Both the position numbers and the translations under genes were made by a program. The notes under the pieces were generated by a model, which saw only the letters and a program-made list of their open reading frames with translations, was not told the DNA's origin and did no database searches. A stretch of DNA of 60,853 nt, taken from the NCBI GenBank assembly GCA_900553295.1, contig USCR01000001.1, forward strand, positions 1-60,853, given 5' to 3'. Positions 6,809 to 16,211 of this stretch are shown here, piece after piece (the stretch's first letter is position 1; each line of letters begins with the position of its first letter). Origin of the DNA: an uncultured Eubacteriales bacterium (lineage in GTDB: Bacteria; Bacillota; Clostridia; Christensenellales; Aristaeellaceae).

Positions 6809-8707
6809 TTATATTCCGCTCACCGAAGCAATTGCCTGGTAAGAATAGCAGGTTGAAAAATGGGGGTTTCCATCCGGCAAGTCGCCGCTGGCGCTTAATC
6901 TGGATTGCTCCAGCTCAGGAATGCTGGCTATTTCTCCGCTTACATAGGCGCCAAGTTTCAGCGCCGTCATTCGCAGCCGTTTTTCCAGGCCGCCATAGCG
7001 AATGTCCTGAACTTCCCACCCAAATGGCTTGTAATATTTTGCCCATAGCTTGCTATGCAAAGCATACATCGCAGTAAGGCGTGGCAAGGCCACCTCTTCT
7101 ATCTCCTTTTTCAATGCCAGCAATCCTGCCTTGTCCTGATGATCGTAGCATTGCTTGGCCTGGATGCCCATTTCAGACTTGACCTCCAAAAAAGAGGCCA
7201 ATGCATGTGCCAAGAGCAGCGCGTCCCGAGCTTCTTCGGATACATTCTCCGGTATCTCTGCCAGCTCCGCCGCCTTTTTGCCATAAAAAGCCCGATAGCC
7301 CACGCCCTGGGAGTCTGCGTCAAACTGCCCCATCAGCGGGTCCTGCCACAGCAGGTACTTCTGCGGATTGGCCGGGTCCAAGCCCTGGCAGGATAGTCCC
7401 GGTACCACCTCATCCATGCTCCCTGCCAGCATCAGCAGATGGCCTGGCGCTCCGCAAACTTCCGGGCAGGTCATTTCCCAAAGGTATGCTGCGCGCTCGG
7501 GATTTTCTTCCCACAGGGCCTCCGTAAACATTTGAACGCCAGGCAGTACAGCACCAGGCATGCCTTCTCCGCCATCGTCGCGCCACAGGCATACAAACGC
7601 TGTATCCACGTCAAACTCGCGGCATACGCTTAAGCTGCTCCGGATCGCTTCTCGAGATTTTACCAAGTTTGGCGTCATGCCCAGCCATGCCGTTACCCCC
7701 GATGCAAACAGCGGCCGAATGCCCAGCTTGCGGTGCTGCTCAAAATAATGCCGGTAGAACCCTTGATCCACATGATAGTAATCCCAATAAATGACGCCGA
7801 AGCCTTCGGGAATATCCTCCCGCGCCTGTTCCGGCAGCTCTATATCATCCTGATAGTATCCGTTGTCCTGAATATAGCAGCGGAACAGCATATCCCCCCA
7901 CATCATGGGCGACAGGCCAAGTTCCTGGCATATTCCGCCCACCATCTTCAAGTGCTGGGTCATTAGCGTATGCTTGGTTTCATAGGGATACATCGTCAAT
8001 CGGCGGCCAAGCCCCAATCCATGGGCCTCATCCAGTCCCAGATGTACCCGGCGGCTCCGGAACATCCCGCTGACAGTGGTCAGCAGTGCGCGAATAAACT
8101 TTTCCGTTGCGGCTTCCCCAACAAGCAGCGTGCTGGAATCGTCTTTCACTGCATTGGTGCACGGCCATCGGAGCGCCCGCTCCAGATGCGAGAGCGTCTG
8201 AATGCACGGAATCAGTTCGATGCCAAGCATGTCGGCATAATCATCCATGCTTAAAATTTCTTCCCGCGTATATCGGCCGCGATACTGGCCAAAGGCAGGA
8301 TATCCGGGCACTTCATATGTATCCTCGGTATAAAGCATCATTGCGTTGTGGCCCATCATGGCGGCTTGGCGCATCATGGTTTTCACACACGCTACGGTAG
8401 GCACTGAATTTCGCGAGCAGTCCACCATGGCCCCACGGGTCTGAAAAGGAGTAAACTGCTCAATGAAAAAGGACGTTTTGCCCTCAAGCATAGCCGCATC
8501 CAGCAGGGACAGGGCACGGAAAAGCTCCGGCCTGCCTGCGCACATCAGGCGTGCGCTTCCATCCTTGTAGGAAACCAGATAGCCTTGGCGGGCAGGCCAT
8601 ATATCTATTTGCAGCTCTTCCGGAATTGCGGTGTACATGTTTCGCATTTCCTGCAAGGCCGCTTGGTATTTCTCCTGTCCCTGTGGCAGATGGAACTTCG
8701 CAATCAT
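6809..8707 (-). CDS. GH20-like beta-N-acetylhexosaminidase (hexosaminidase-D type)
   Basis: 632 residues, no signal peptide, so cytosolic. Glycosidase barrel motifs follow in order: TRGAMVDCSRN, MMLYTEDTYEVPGYPAFG, IPCIQTLSHLERALRW and VHLGLDEAHGLGLGR (the Asp-Glu pair near residue 222 expected of GH20 enzymes), then MMWGDMLFR and VIYWDYYH. The order and the Asp-Glu motif resemble hexosaminidase D. A helical C-terminal domain follows. The start is ATG 8707, where AGGAGGA precedes the codon and ATGA overlaps the stop of the upstream gene, giving translational coupling. Expected substrate: terminal beta-linked GlcNAc or GalNAc of imported oligosaccharides. Confidence 0.75.
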   Translation of the reverse strand: MIAKFHLPQGQEKYQAALQEMRNMYTAIPEELQIDIWPARQGYLVSYKDGSARLMCAGRPELFRALSLLDAAMLEGKTSFFIEQFTPFQTRGAMVDCSRNSVPTVACVKTMMRQAAMMGHNAMMLYTEDTYEVPGYPAFGQYRGRYTREEILSMDDYADMLGIELIPCIQTLSHLERALRWPCTNAVKDDSSTLLVGEAATEKFIRALLTTVSGMFRSRRVHLGLDEAHGLGLGRRLTMYPYETKHTLMTQHLKMVGGICQELGLSPMMWGDMLFRCYIQDNGYYQDDIELPEQAREDIPEGFGVIYWDYYHVDQGFYRHYFEQHRKLGIRPLFASGVTAWLGMTPNLVKSREAIRSSLSVCREFDVDTAFVCLWRDDGGEGMPGAVLPGVQMFTEALWEENPERAAYLWEMTCPEVCGAPGHLLMLAGSMDEVVPGLSCQGLDPANPQKYLLWQDPLMGQFDADSQGVGYRAFYGKKAAELAEIPENVSEEARDALLLAHALASFLEVKSEMGIQAKQCYDHQDKAGLLALKKEIEEVALPRLTAMYALHSKLWAKYYKPFGWEVQDIRYGGLEKRLRMTALKLGAYVSGEIASIPELEQSRLSASGDLPDGNPHFSTCYSYQAIASVSGI

Positions 8708-9576
8708 GCGTCTTCCTCCTGTATGCAATAATTAGGGTTGTCATATGGATAATCATCCAAGCGCGGATGGCCTTTTTCCGGGAGATGCCGCCACGAATCA
8801 AAGTAATGAATGGCATAGCCAATCTCCCCCGCGCGGTCATCTTGTTGCACCAGGTCGTAGAGCTTTTTCAGTTCACGATACATGCGCGCCGTTCCCAGAT
8901 GATGGAACGTAATATTGATATCCTCATAAATTTTCCCAGTTTCCACTGCCAGGATCAGCTTCTTGCCCATTGCTTTGGCAATGGGCATCAGCTTGTCTCC
9001 GCAGGCCAGTATGGCTTCGGCATTGTCACGGTAGCTCATCAGTAAGGTTGCATCGCACAAGTGCAAGGCAATTTCTCCCAAAGACATGGATTGCCCCTGA
9101 AAGGAAGCATTCAAGCTATCAAACCAGAAGGGAATATCCGCTTCCATAGCAATTCCTTCCCGTTGGCACAGCTCTCTTGCCCACACTAGAAAATCCGCAT
9201 ACTGCTGATGAACCAGCGCTTCGTTCTCCTGCCAATCAGGGAGTTGGTGCGGTTCCACATCCAAATGGATACCGTAAAACTTTTCGCTGTCCTTTGCACA
9301 GCCCGCTTGATAAGCATGCAGCCACGCCGCAAAGGCATCCCGCGCTTTTTTTCCCCGAGGGGTAACCCACTCCGCTACTGCGCCAATAAGTGCCACACCA
9401 ATCTGCTCCTGTGCCAGTGCAGAGATAAAGGCGCGGTACTGCTCCATGGGCATCGTCTCTGAATAGCTCAGGTAGACCTGGGTGACCTGATGATTTTTTA
9501 GGAAATCCAGCGTATTGCCGCTTTCCCAAATATCCATAACATCCCACATCCATGTTCCAAGTGTACTTTTCTTCAT
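8704..9576 (-). CDS. Cytosolic TIM-barrel glycosidase-like protein (paralogue of 5896-6792)
   Basis: 290 residues without a signal peptide. Motifs parallel the exported paralogue: LGTWMWDVMDIW, VYLSYSE, FYGIHLDVEPHQLPDW, MEADIPFWFDSLN, LLMSYRDNAEAI, LILAVETGK and IGYAIHYFDSWR. The shared barrel and acidic positions suggest the same chemistry on either side of the membrane, but no known family is recognised. Its stop overlaps the start of the GH20-like gene by four bases (ATGA). About 60 bases separate it from the permease gene upstream. Confidence 0.65.
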   Translation of the reverse strand: MKKSTLGTWMWDVMDIWESGNTLDFLKNHQVTQVYLSYSETMPMEQYRAFISALAQEQIGVALIGAVAEWVTPRGKKARDAFAAWLHAYQAGCAKDSEKFYGIHLDVEPHQLPDWQENEALVHQQYADFLVWARELCQREGIAMEADIPFWFDSLNASFQGQSMSLGEIALHLCDATLLMSYRDNAEAILACGDKLMPIAKAMGKKLILAVETGKIYEDINITFHHLGTARMYRELKKLYDLVQQDDRAGEIGYAIHYFDSWRHLPEKGHPRLDDYPYDNPNYCIQEEDA

Positions 9577-9636
9577 AATCTCCCTATCCTCGTTTCGATA
9601 GCTTCAAAGTGATTGATTTTTTGACGCCCGTTGGCT

Positions 9637-10614
9637 TTATCCAACTATGCCCGTGTTCTCAATACTTTGGATAAACACCTTCTGCACGCATGCATAGAGA
9701 ATCATCAGCGGTGCAATCGCCAAAAGAACGCCTGTTGCCTTTAGTATAGAGAAGTATCCAATATCGCTGGCCGTGGAGGACATATAGGTATGCACAGACG
9801 AGAACAGGTCCCCTTGCAAGTTCATCAGCGATTTTGCCACCGTTGGAACCTTGCTGTAGAACATAAAGGCATACATGGTATCGTTCCAAAGCCAAACGAA
9901 GCTCAACAGGAAAATCGTTACCATAATGGAGAACGCCGCCGGCAGCATGATGCTCACAAAAACGCGTCGATGGCTCGCTCCATCAATGGTGGCCGCTTCA
10001 TCAATAACCTTGGGGAATCCCCGGAAAAACTGTCGCGCAAAGAAGATGTACAAACCACAGCGCGGACCGGTTGAAGTCAGCGACAGGAGAAGAAACGGCC
10101 ACAGGCTCTCTATCAGTCTCAGGCCCTTGCCATTGTTGAACATGGAGATCAACCCCAGGGGGTCAAAGTTCTGAAAGTTCAGGTACAGCGGCGTGGTAAT
10201 AAGCTGCGGCGGCACAACCATCATCACCAGCACCATGGCAAAAGCAATCTTTTTCCCCTTGAAGTCGAACCGCGCAAATCCGTATCCCGTCATGACGCAG
10301 GCAAATGCCTGCGCAATGCCGCTAATACCACATATCATGACAGAGTTTAGAAAGGATTGCCCATACTTCATGTAGTAAAACGCTTCCGGATAGTTCGTCC
10401 AGGTGAAATGCTTGGGGATTGCCTGCACAGTCCGGTCATAGAGATCCACCTGTTCCATAAATGACAGAGAGAGCTTTGTTAGCAGCGGATATATAATCAT
10501 GAAGCTGATACCAATCAGAAATGCTGCGCGTACCAGGGAAACGATCCAACGCTTGGCACGGCGTTTCGTCCGATTCATCCACGGCACGCTGGAAACACTC
10601 AACCGGTCACTCAT
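9637..10614 (-). CDS. Sugar ABC importer permease, MalG/LacG type
   Basis: 325 residues if started at ATG 10614 (MSDRLS). A longer start at 10644 would overlap the neighbour more and has no better ribosome site. Six transmembrane helices, a large periplasmic segment after helix 1, and the EAA loop (DEAATIDGASHRRVFVSIMLP) that contacts the ATPase. The start overlaps the end of the partner permease at 10607 by eight bases. The pair forms the channel of one importer. No ATPase gene is present in the operon, so a shared MsmX-like ATPase is expected. Confidence 0.88.
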   Translation of the reverse strand: MSDRLSVSSVPWMNRTKRRAKRWIVSLVRAAFLIGISFMIIYPLLTKLSLSFMEQVDLYDRTVQAIPKHFTWTNYPEAFYYMKYGQSFLNSVMICGISGIAQAFACVMTGYGFARFDFKGKKIAFAMVLVMMVVPPQLITTPLYLNFQNFDPLGLISMFNNGKGLRLIESLWPFLLLSLTSTGPRCGLYIFFARQFFRGFPKVIDEAATIDGASHRRVFVSIMLPAAFSIMVTIFLLSFVWLWNDTMYAFMFYSKVPTVAKSLMNLQGDLFSSVHTYMSSTASDIGYFSILKATGVLLAIAPLMILYACVQKVFIQSIENTGIVG

Positions 10615-11515
10615 TGTAATACACCCGCCTTCCTGCCAAAGCAAACAAGACCATCATCAGGACCAGAATAATGCTAAAGTAGATCCAGGAGATCGCCAAG
10701 CCATAGCCAAAGTCCGTAAAGGATACCACGTAGTCCCGGATTAAGCTGACCATCTCATTCTGCATATTCGTCAGCGAGTCAATCATGGTATAAATCAGAT
10801 TCAGCAGCAAGTAGGGGCTCAGCATCGGGAACGTAATCTTCCAGAAATCCTCCCATGCAGTAGCGCCTTCAATGTCGCTTACCTCATACAGCGCCGGCGG
10901 AATCGTATGCAGTCCGCTCAGGAAAATCAGGATCTGCAATCCAGAAGCTGAGATAATGTCATACAGGCGAGCAATCACATCCGCCAGGAAGGACGTAAGC
11001 CAGCCCGGCACGCCGCTTCCCAACAAGGATAGAATAAACTGTGTAGCGGATACCTGCTCCCGCATACCATCCGAAACGTTGGATACAGAGCGGTTCATCA
11101 TCATGCTGAGCACACTGTTTTCCTGCTCCATGGTTACAATTACACCCGTTGAAATAATGACCGGCAGGAAGAACAGCACCCGCGCCAACGTGCGCCCGTG
11201 AAACTCCCGCGACAGGAGAATGGCTGATACCAGGCTGAACGCCATGATGAATGGCAAATCAACCAGCATCTGTCCCAAGGATTGGGTAAGTACCACGCGA
11301 TATTCCGGGTCGATGGTAAAGGCCTTGATGTAGTTCTTCCATCCCACAGGCGTCACGGTATAGCCGTTCGCCACAATGGAAACATCGCTGAAGGAGAACC
11401 AAACAGATTGAACCAACGGAATCAGCAAGAAACAAACAAATCCCACCAGAAACGGCATGATGTAGAAATAGCCTTGCCGGTTTCGTCTTTGTACCAGCTT
11501 GCTTGCGCGTTTCAT
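10607..11515 (-). CDS. Sugar ABC importer permease, MalF/UgpA type
   Basis: 302 residues with six predicted helices and an EAA loop (YEVSDIEGATAWEDFWKITFPMLSP). CAGGAGG lies seven bases before ATG 11515, and the ATGA overlaps the stop of the DUF5696-like gene, so the two are translationally coupled. It pairs with the MalG-type permease downstream. The extracellular loop after helix 3 is longer than usual (a Ser/Met-rich stretch around residues 110-165), which may relate to the unusual accessory proteins encoded beside it. Confidence 0.88.
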   Translation of the reverse strand: MKRASKLVQRRNRQGYFYIMPFLVGFVCFLLIPLVQSVWFSFSDVSIVANGYTVTPVGWKNYIKAFTIDPEYRVVLTQSLGQMLVDLPFIMAFSLVSAILLSREFHGRTLARVLFFLPVIISTGVIVTMEQENSVLSMMMNRSVSNVSDGMREQVSATQFILSLLGSGVPGWLTSFLADVIARLYDIISASGLQILIFLSGLHTIPPALYEVSDIEGATAWEDFWKITFPMLSPYLLLNLIYTMIDSLTNMQNEMVSLIRDYVVSFTDFGYGLAISWIYFSIILVLMMVLFALAGRRVYYNE

Positions 11516-14082
11516 TCCACCGCCTCCTGTATGCTTGTCCAGCTGTAGCCTGCCAACTGCACCTGTGTCTGGTCCGGCAAAACAAAGCTCTCCGGCTCTG
11601 CGCTGTTATTCACATAAATCGCTATGCCATTCTCATACAGGGTGCGCGTAATCTGCCCCTGTTGGCTGTAATGCACAATGGCCTTACCGGCTACATCCTG
11701 TAATACATCATTTGCCGCCGCATAGGCTGCCTGCAAGTTGTCTGCTGTCAGGTCCCAGCTTCCCGCATACATGCTGTCAAAATCCGTATACTTTACCGCT
11801 TCGCCGTTTGCCGCATACGTTTGCGCATACAGTCCGGAACCAAATCCAATGCAGCGGAGCAAATAATCCTGTTCGTCTGCTGCGTACTGCATGGAAGTGG
11901 CGGCATAGTCCACATGGCCTGACAGGATCATTTGCGTCAGCGGAATTTCCTGGCTAAGCAGCGGATGTGCTGATGCATGCAGCGGTACATCGTAGACCAT
12001 GGTAGCGCCAGGCAGCGCATATGCATTTCCCCTGCGAAGCCATGCGTCCGTCGTAAGGCTCTCCATAGCCGACTGGAGTGCGCTGCGCATGTCATCCCGA
12101 TTCACAAAGTCAGACGCCCGCATGTCGCTATAGAGGCTGTCCCCCACACCCGGCAAGGCCATTGCATCCAGTTTCAGCTGCTGTGCCGCCTGGTCAAAGG
12201 ACTGGATGCCTTCCAGGATTGCGTCCTGGTTCAGCATATACGCTGACATTCCCTCGGACGTCATGTGCATGGTGGAAAGGGTATAATCAGGCCGGTATGC
12301 CGCCACCGAGGTCAGGAGCCGTGCGGTATCATCATTGGCATTAAATCCGTCAAACCAGTTGTCCTTGTACACATACATGGTTTCATTGGACACTGCCAGC
12401 GGAATGCCTTGCGCCTGCAGCGTATCCCGCAATTCCGTAAATCCTTCCATCCCTCCAAGCGCCGCTTCAGGGGCAATGGAGAGCTGACGTGCTGTACGCA
12501 CGCCTCCGCTCATGGCGCCGCTGAGAATTACGCGTAAGCCTTTTGCTTCTTCTGAAAGTGACAGCGCCATGTTGGTTGTCTGCTCAAAGGTGGTCAGCGG
12601 GCGTATCTGCGTGACAGGAACGCCCAGGAGCAGTTCTTCCACATCGATCGCACCAATGGTTTCCAAAACCAACGGCAGCTGTCCAGACGCAGTGCCCTTC
12701 AGGAGGCCCATGGCCGTTAAGCTTTGCTTCATTGCCAGCGCAATCGCGTTGTAATCCGTTTTTTCTGTTAGCAGCGTGTATTCCACTGCCATGTCGCAGT
12801 TATTGGCACGAGGTTGATAGCATAAAATGCGATTCTCCGGGTTGGAATCCAGCGAATAATACGCGGTTTCCATGTACATGAATTGAACGCCGGCATAGCC
12901 CAGTTTCCCATCGGACCGTGGAGCGTCTGCCACAATGGTGGCAAAGGGCGCGCCTTGCACAATGGTCGCGGCAACTGCTTGTTCGCCCGCATTCACGCCA
13001 AATACTGGCAGCGCAACAACCGGCTGTGAAGCAGCGCGGTCTGTAACCTGGTTGGCATCGTCCGTGCCATAGACCCGGGCGCTATACGCGGGATAGCCGC
13101 TATCGCGTACTGTCTGCAAGTCCATCAGGGCACCGCAGCCATCCGGGATCACCGCATATCCCCGCTCCTGAGCGCCAGGTGCGCCAAAGTAGGGAAGCAA
13201 CGTGACCTGTACCAGTTTGTCTCCCTCAGAGACCGCGATTTTGTCGAAGGGAATTTCCACGCGCAATCCCGCATCCGTCAAGGTATACCGTAGCGTAATT
13301 GCCGCATGGAGTCCGTCTGCATCTTCAGGCATATATTCACACGCTGCTTCATCTGCCAGCTTCTGCTCCATCGTGTACCCTATCGAAGCAAAGATCTTCT
13401 CCAGTTTGTTCATTTCCAGTTTCGACGGATTTCCTGACAGTGCATAGACCGGCATCTTCTCCAGCACGGAAAAGCGTTCCAAGAGTTTTTCCCTCGTCTG
13501 GGGCAAATCCGAGTCTTTCAGCTCCAAATAGGTAAACAAGCGCTTCAGCGTATTCTTGTCCCCTGTGCTTTCTACGCGGTCAAGAATGGACTCAAAGGCC
13601 TCCACCGTCAATACTTCGGGCACGACGTAAACCTGCGCGGCCTTTCCAAACAGATACGTTACCTCAAAGGCGTCTTGTATTTGCTCGTACTGCACTTGAC
13701 CATAGGCTGCCGCATCGGTAAGGGAATTCCACGCGTACTGCGTTCCCTGTTCATTCGCCAGGTTAATCAGCAGCTGGGCTCCCTCCTGGTCCTGTCCCCA
13801 TTGCGCGTTGTTGGAGCGGAACAGCTTGCCCGTCTGTTTGTCCTTGCACGCAATTTCAGCGGTCGTTTCATTATAGTAAAGTTCCCATTTTTCATTTTCC
13901 AGGACTACCCGAAAGTTAACAATATCGGAGTCCTCCGGCTGAATCTTGACGGTTGTACCGCTGCGATAATCATCAAGCAGCGATGTCTGGAATGCCTCAA
14001 ACCCGCTTTCGTCCACCCTGCAGCCGGTCAATGCCAACAAGCATAGCAGTATGGTAAGAAGTAACCAACATTTCTTTTTCAT
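11512..14082 (-). CDS. DUF5696-like lipoprotein
   Basis: 856 residues with a lipoprotein signal peptide (LLALTGC, lipid Cys near residue 21). Two parts are visible: an N-terminal beta-rich half (residues about 50-430, including WELYYNETTAEIACKDKQTG and YAVIPDGCGALM) and a C-terminal half that reads like a glycosidase-type barrel (LGGMEGFTELRDTLQ, then ETMYVYKDNWFDGF, then TLSTMHMTSEG). These fit the uncharacterised DUF5696 family. It is anchored to the outer face of the membrane and sits in one operon with two permease pairs. It could be an extracellular processing enzyme or a glycan receptor. The start follows GAGGG three bases after the YIP1 stop. Confidence 0.65.
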   Translation of the reverse strand: MKKKCWLLLTILLCLLALTGCRVDESGFEAFQTSLLDDYRSGTTVKIQPEDSDIVNFRVVLENEKWELYYNETTAEIACKDKQTGKLFRSNNAQWGQDQEGAQLLINLANEQGTQYAWNSLTDAAAYGQVQYEQIQDAFEVTYLFGKAAQVYVVPEVLTVEAFESILDRVESTGDKNTLKRLFTYLELKDSDLPQTREKLLERFSVLEKMPVYALSGNPSKLEMNKLEKIFASIGYTMEQKLADEAACEYMPEDADGLHAAITLRYTLTDAGLRVEIPFDKIAVSEGDKLVQVTLLPYFGAPGAQERGYAVIPDGCGALMDLQTVRDSGYPAYSARVYGTDDANQVTDRAASQPVVALPVFGVNAGEQAVAATIVQGAPFATIVADAPRSDGKLGYAGVQFMYMETAYYSLDSNPENRILCYQPRANNCDMAVEYTLLTEKTDYNAIALAMKQSLTAMGLLKGTASGQLPLVLETIGAIDVEELLLGVPVTQIRPLTTFEQTTNMALSLSEEAKGLRVILSGAMSGGVRTARQLSIAPEAALGGMEGFTELRDTLQAQGIPLAVSNETMYVYKDNWFDGFNANDDTARLLTSVAAYRPDYTLSTMHMTSEGMSAYMLNQDAILEGIQSFDQAAQQLKLDAMALPGVGDSLYSDMRASDFVNRDDMRSALQSAMESLTTDAWLRRGNAYALPGATMVYDVPLHASAHPLLSQEIPLTQMILSGHVDYAATSMQYAADEQDYLLRCIGFGSGLYAQTYAANGEAVKYTDFDSMYAGSWDLTADNLQAAYAAANDVLQDVAGKAIVHYSQQGQITRTLYENGIAIYVNNSAEPESFVLPDQTQVQLAGYSWTSIQEAVE

Positions 14083-14085
14083 CGT

Positions 14086-14700
14086 TTATACCCTCAGTTT
14101 GATTTCGTTGATGATGCCGCCAATATACGAAATCATCTTGTCAGCCACCGAGGCGAAAAGAATGAGTGCAAACACCGCAAGAATCATCATGACAACCGTC
14201 AGCAATAAGGTGCCCAGCGTCTTTTTCGGTGTATACTGCTGCACAGTCAGCACCCCTACAAACAGCAGGAAACCAGTCCATGCCGAGCCCAATGTATCCA
14301 CAAAGGTAATGAGATACATTTCGTCTGTCACCAAAATGTGCGTGAATAGCAGCCCCAGCAGCGTCATGATGATGTACGGCCCCAGTGCATAGCACACCGC
14401 ACAAAACGTTTCCCGCATGGTGGCCTCGCCATCCATAATGGCCGCTACTGCCCAGTTGCACACCACCAGCAGCAGAAATGGAAGGCAAACGCTGGTCGCT
14501 TCCCGCAGCAAATGAAATTGACGGGGATTGAATGTTGTAAAACCCGGCCCGGCATAAATCATTCTGGCAAAGTAGGTGGCCATCCCCAAAATCGCCATAA
14601 CCCATGCTACAGAGAGCCGAAAGCTCTTTTCCTGCTTCAGCTCTCCAAAACGATAGAAGGGGCGGAGCATCACCCGAAAAGGTTCCACAAAATGTTTCAC
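14086..14700 (-). CDS. YIP1-family integral membrane protein
   Basis: 204 residues with about five transmembrane helices, starting at residue 29 after an amphipathic N-terminus (VEPFRVMLRPFYRFGELKQE) that is typical of bacterial Yip1-domain proteins. The start is GTG at 14700 in a GTGA overlap with the upstream gene's stop, with AAGGAGGGGG well placed. Bacterial YIP1 proteins have no established molecular role. Here the gene is tightly coupled to an NHL/TPR membrane protein and a DUF5696-like lipoprotein, which suggests one membrane assembly linked to the importer. Confidence 0.75.
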   Translation of the reverse strand: MKHFVEPFRVMLRPFYRFGELKQEKSFRLSVAWVMAILGMATYFARMIYAGPGFTTFNPRQFHLLREATSVCLPFLLLVVCNWAVAAIMDGEATMRETFCAVCYALGPYIIMTLLGLLFTHILVTDEMYLITFVDTLGSAWTGFLLFVGVLTVQQYTPKKTLGTLLLTVVMMILAVFALILFASVADKMISYIGGIINEIKLRV

Positions 14701-16196
14701 GCTTCATCCCCCTCCTTCCGGCTGCGCACTTTGTCCCTAATGACAAAGACAACGCTGATCCCAATGATGGTCAATACTGCCGGTGCAAACCACACCCGCA
14801 AGACTTCTTTCCGGTACTCTTCAAATGCCTTACCATACCATTCTTGCAGACTGGCCGTTTCAAAATAGGCCATTGCCTGCCGGTAGTCACCGTTTCGATA
14901 CGCTGCTTTGCCCAGTCCCGCATAACCGATGTCAAAGTTAGCGTTCTTCGCAATAACCAGCTGCCATTTTTCCGCTGCCTGGGTATATTCACCGTGGTTA
15001 TAGCAGTGAATGGCGTCCGCAATCAGCGTAGCATATTCCGTGCGTTCATAAATCGTCAGCAAGTTGGTTCCGCGGTCCGCAACCGCCAGCCACTCTCCGT
15101 GAACGTCCAGCGCCGCAGGCGTGGCCAGTCCGCCTTGGGCAGTGCCGGGCCCCGAAAACGCATACAATAGATAGCCGTCCTGATCATACGCAAAGATCCG
15201 GTCACGGTTGTTATCTATCATAAAGTACACGCCGTCTTCTCCCGCCGCCACATCCATGATCTGACTAACTCCGCTGTAAAGCGGTTCCGTATTGCTCAGG
15301 TCTTCCACATCGCCCACCTGCGGGAAAAAGCCCTGGCGCCGCAAAATGTCTTGCCCCATCAGGTTTAAGCGCCGCACCACCGCTCCTTCTTCCGTTCCGC
15401 CTCCCGAAGCGACTTCCGCGATAATTACTTCACTGTCCACCGCCGCCGTGGTAGCATACAAGAAGCCTTCGTCGTCCATTGCAATACTGTTGTACTCCAC
15501 CGGTACAAAGTCTTCCATTCGGCTGCGCTGTTCACGGGTGGCAATTCGTTTCCACATCAGTTGCCAGGGGTCAGGGTTTACGCGCGCCGCTGCAAGGAAT
15601 CCCTCAAAGTCTCCGGATGGATTGATAATCAGAATGCCTGAATTAATCGCCGACGCCACCACATACATTCGTCCCGCCTGATCCAAGGCAAGCTTGATTG
15701 GACGGTAGTTGATGCCATCGCCAATCAACGCGGTATCCGGCACGCCATATTCTGCAATCCATTGGCCGTTGCGGTCCATGTGTACCACCCGCGCATTATA
15801 GGTATCGCATATGTAGAGCGTTCCATCTTCAGCAGATATTGCCGCCTTGGGCTGGTTGAAGGGAGACAGCACGCCATCCTTCTCCACGCCCGTATATTCC
15901 CGGACAAGCCGCAGGTTTGCGTCAAGCGCCAGGATTCGATGGTTGCCTGAATCAGCAAGGAGCAGCCCGCCGTCTTTTTCGTAAAATACGTCCGACAAGC
16001 CATTGAAGGCTTTATCCAGGCCCAGCGACGCCGCGTCCAGGCAAGCCACAATCTCATAGGGTGCCGGGCCTGGTACAGATTCTCCGTAGACATTGTACGT
16101 ATAGCTCTGATGTCCGGTTTCTTTTGCCATCGACACTTGAGGAAGCATCAGCGCAATGGCCAGAACCGCAAGCAAGATGTTCCGCCGCATCTGCAT
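14697..16196 (-). CDS. Exported NHL beta-propeller and TPR protein with C-terminal membrane anchor
   Basis: 499 residues. Signal peptide at 1-24 (ending SMA). Residues about 55-400 hold NHL-type repeats (LLLADSGNHRILALD, LYICDTYNARVVHMD, MYVVASAINSGILIIN, YFMIDNNRDRIFAYDQDGYL, LAVADRGTNLLTIYE), a six-bladed propeller. Residues about 405-455 hold TPR-like helices (YTQAAEKWQLVI, IGYAGLGKAAYRNGDYRQAMAYFETA). A transmembrane helix near 470-490 and a basic cytoplasmic tail end the protein. The propeller would face outside, a plausible ligand- or partner-binding platform. GGGAGG precedes the start by eight bases. The stop overlaps the YIP1 start. Confidence 0.75.
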   Translation of the reverse strand: MQMRRNILLAVLAIALMLPQVSMAKETGHQSYTYNVYGESVPGPAPYEIVACLDAASLGLDKAFNGLSDVFYEKDGGLLLADSGNHRILALDANLRLVREYTGVEKDGVLSPFNQPKAAISAEDGTLYICDTYNARVVHMDRNGQWIAEYGVPDTALIGDGINYRPIKLALDQAGRMYVVASAINSGILIINPSGDFEGFLAAARVNPDPWQLMWKRIATREQRSRMEDFVPVEYNSIAMDDEGFLYATTAAVDSEVIIAEVASGGGTEEGAVVRRLNLMGQDILRRQGFFPQVGDVEDLSNTEPLYSGVSQIMDVAAGEDGVYFMIDNNRDRIFAYDQDGYLLYAFSGPGTAQGGLATPAALDVHGEWLAVADRGTNLLTIYERTEYATLIADAIHCYNHGEYTQAAEKWQLVIAKNANFDIGYAGLGKAAYRNGDYRQAMAYFETASLQEWYGKAFEEYRKEVLRVWFAPAVLTIIGISVVFVIRDKVRSRKEGDEA

Positions 16197-16211
16197 ATCG
16201 CTTGCCTCCCT

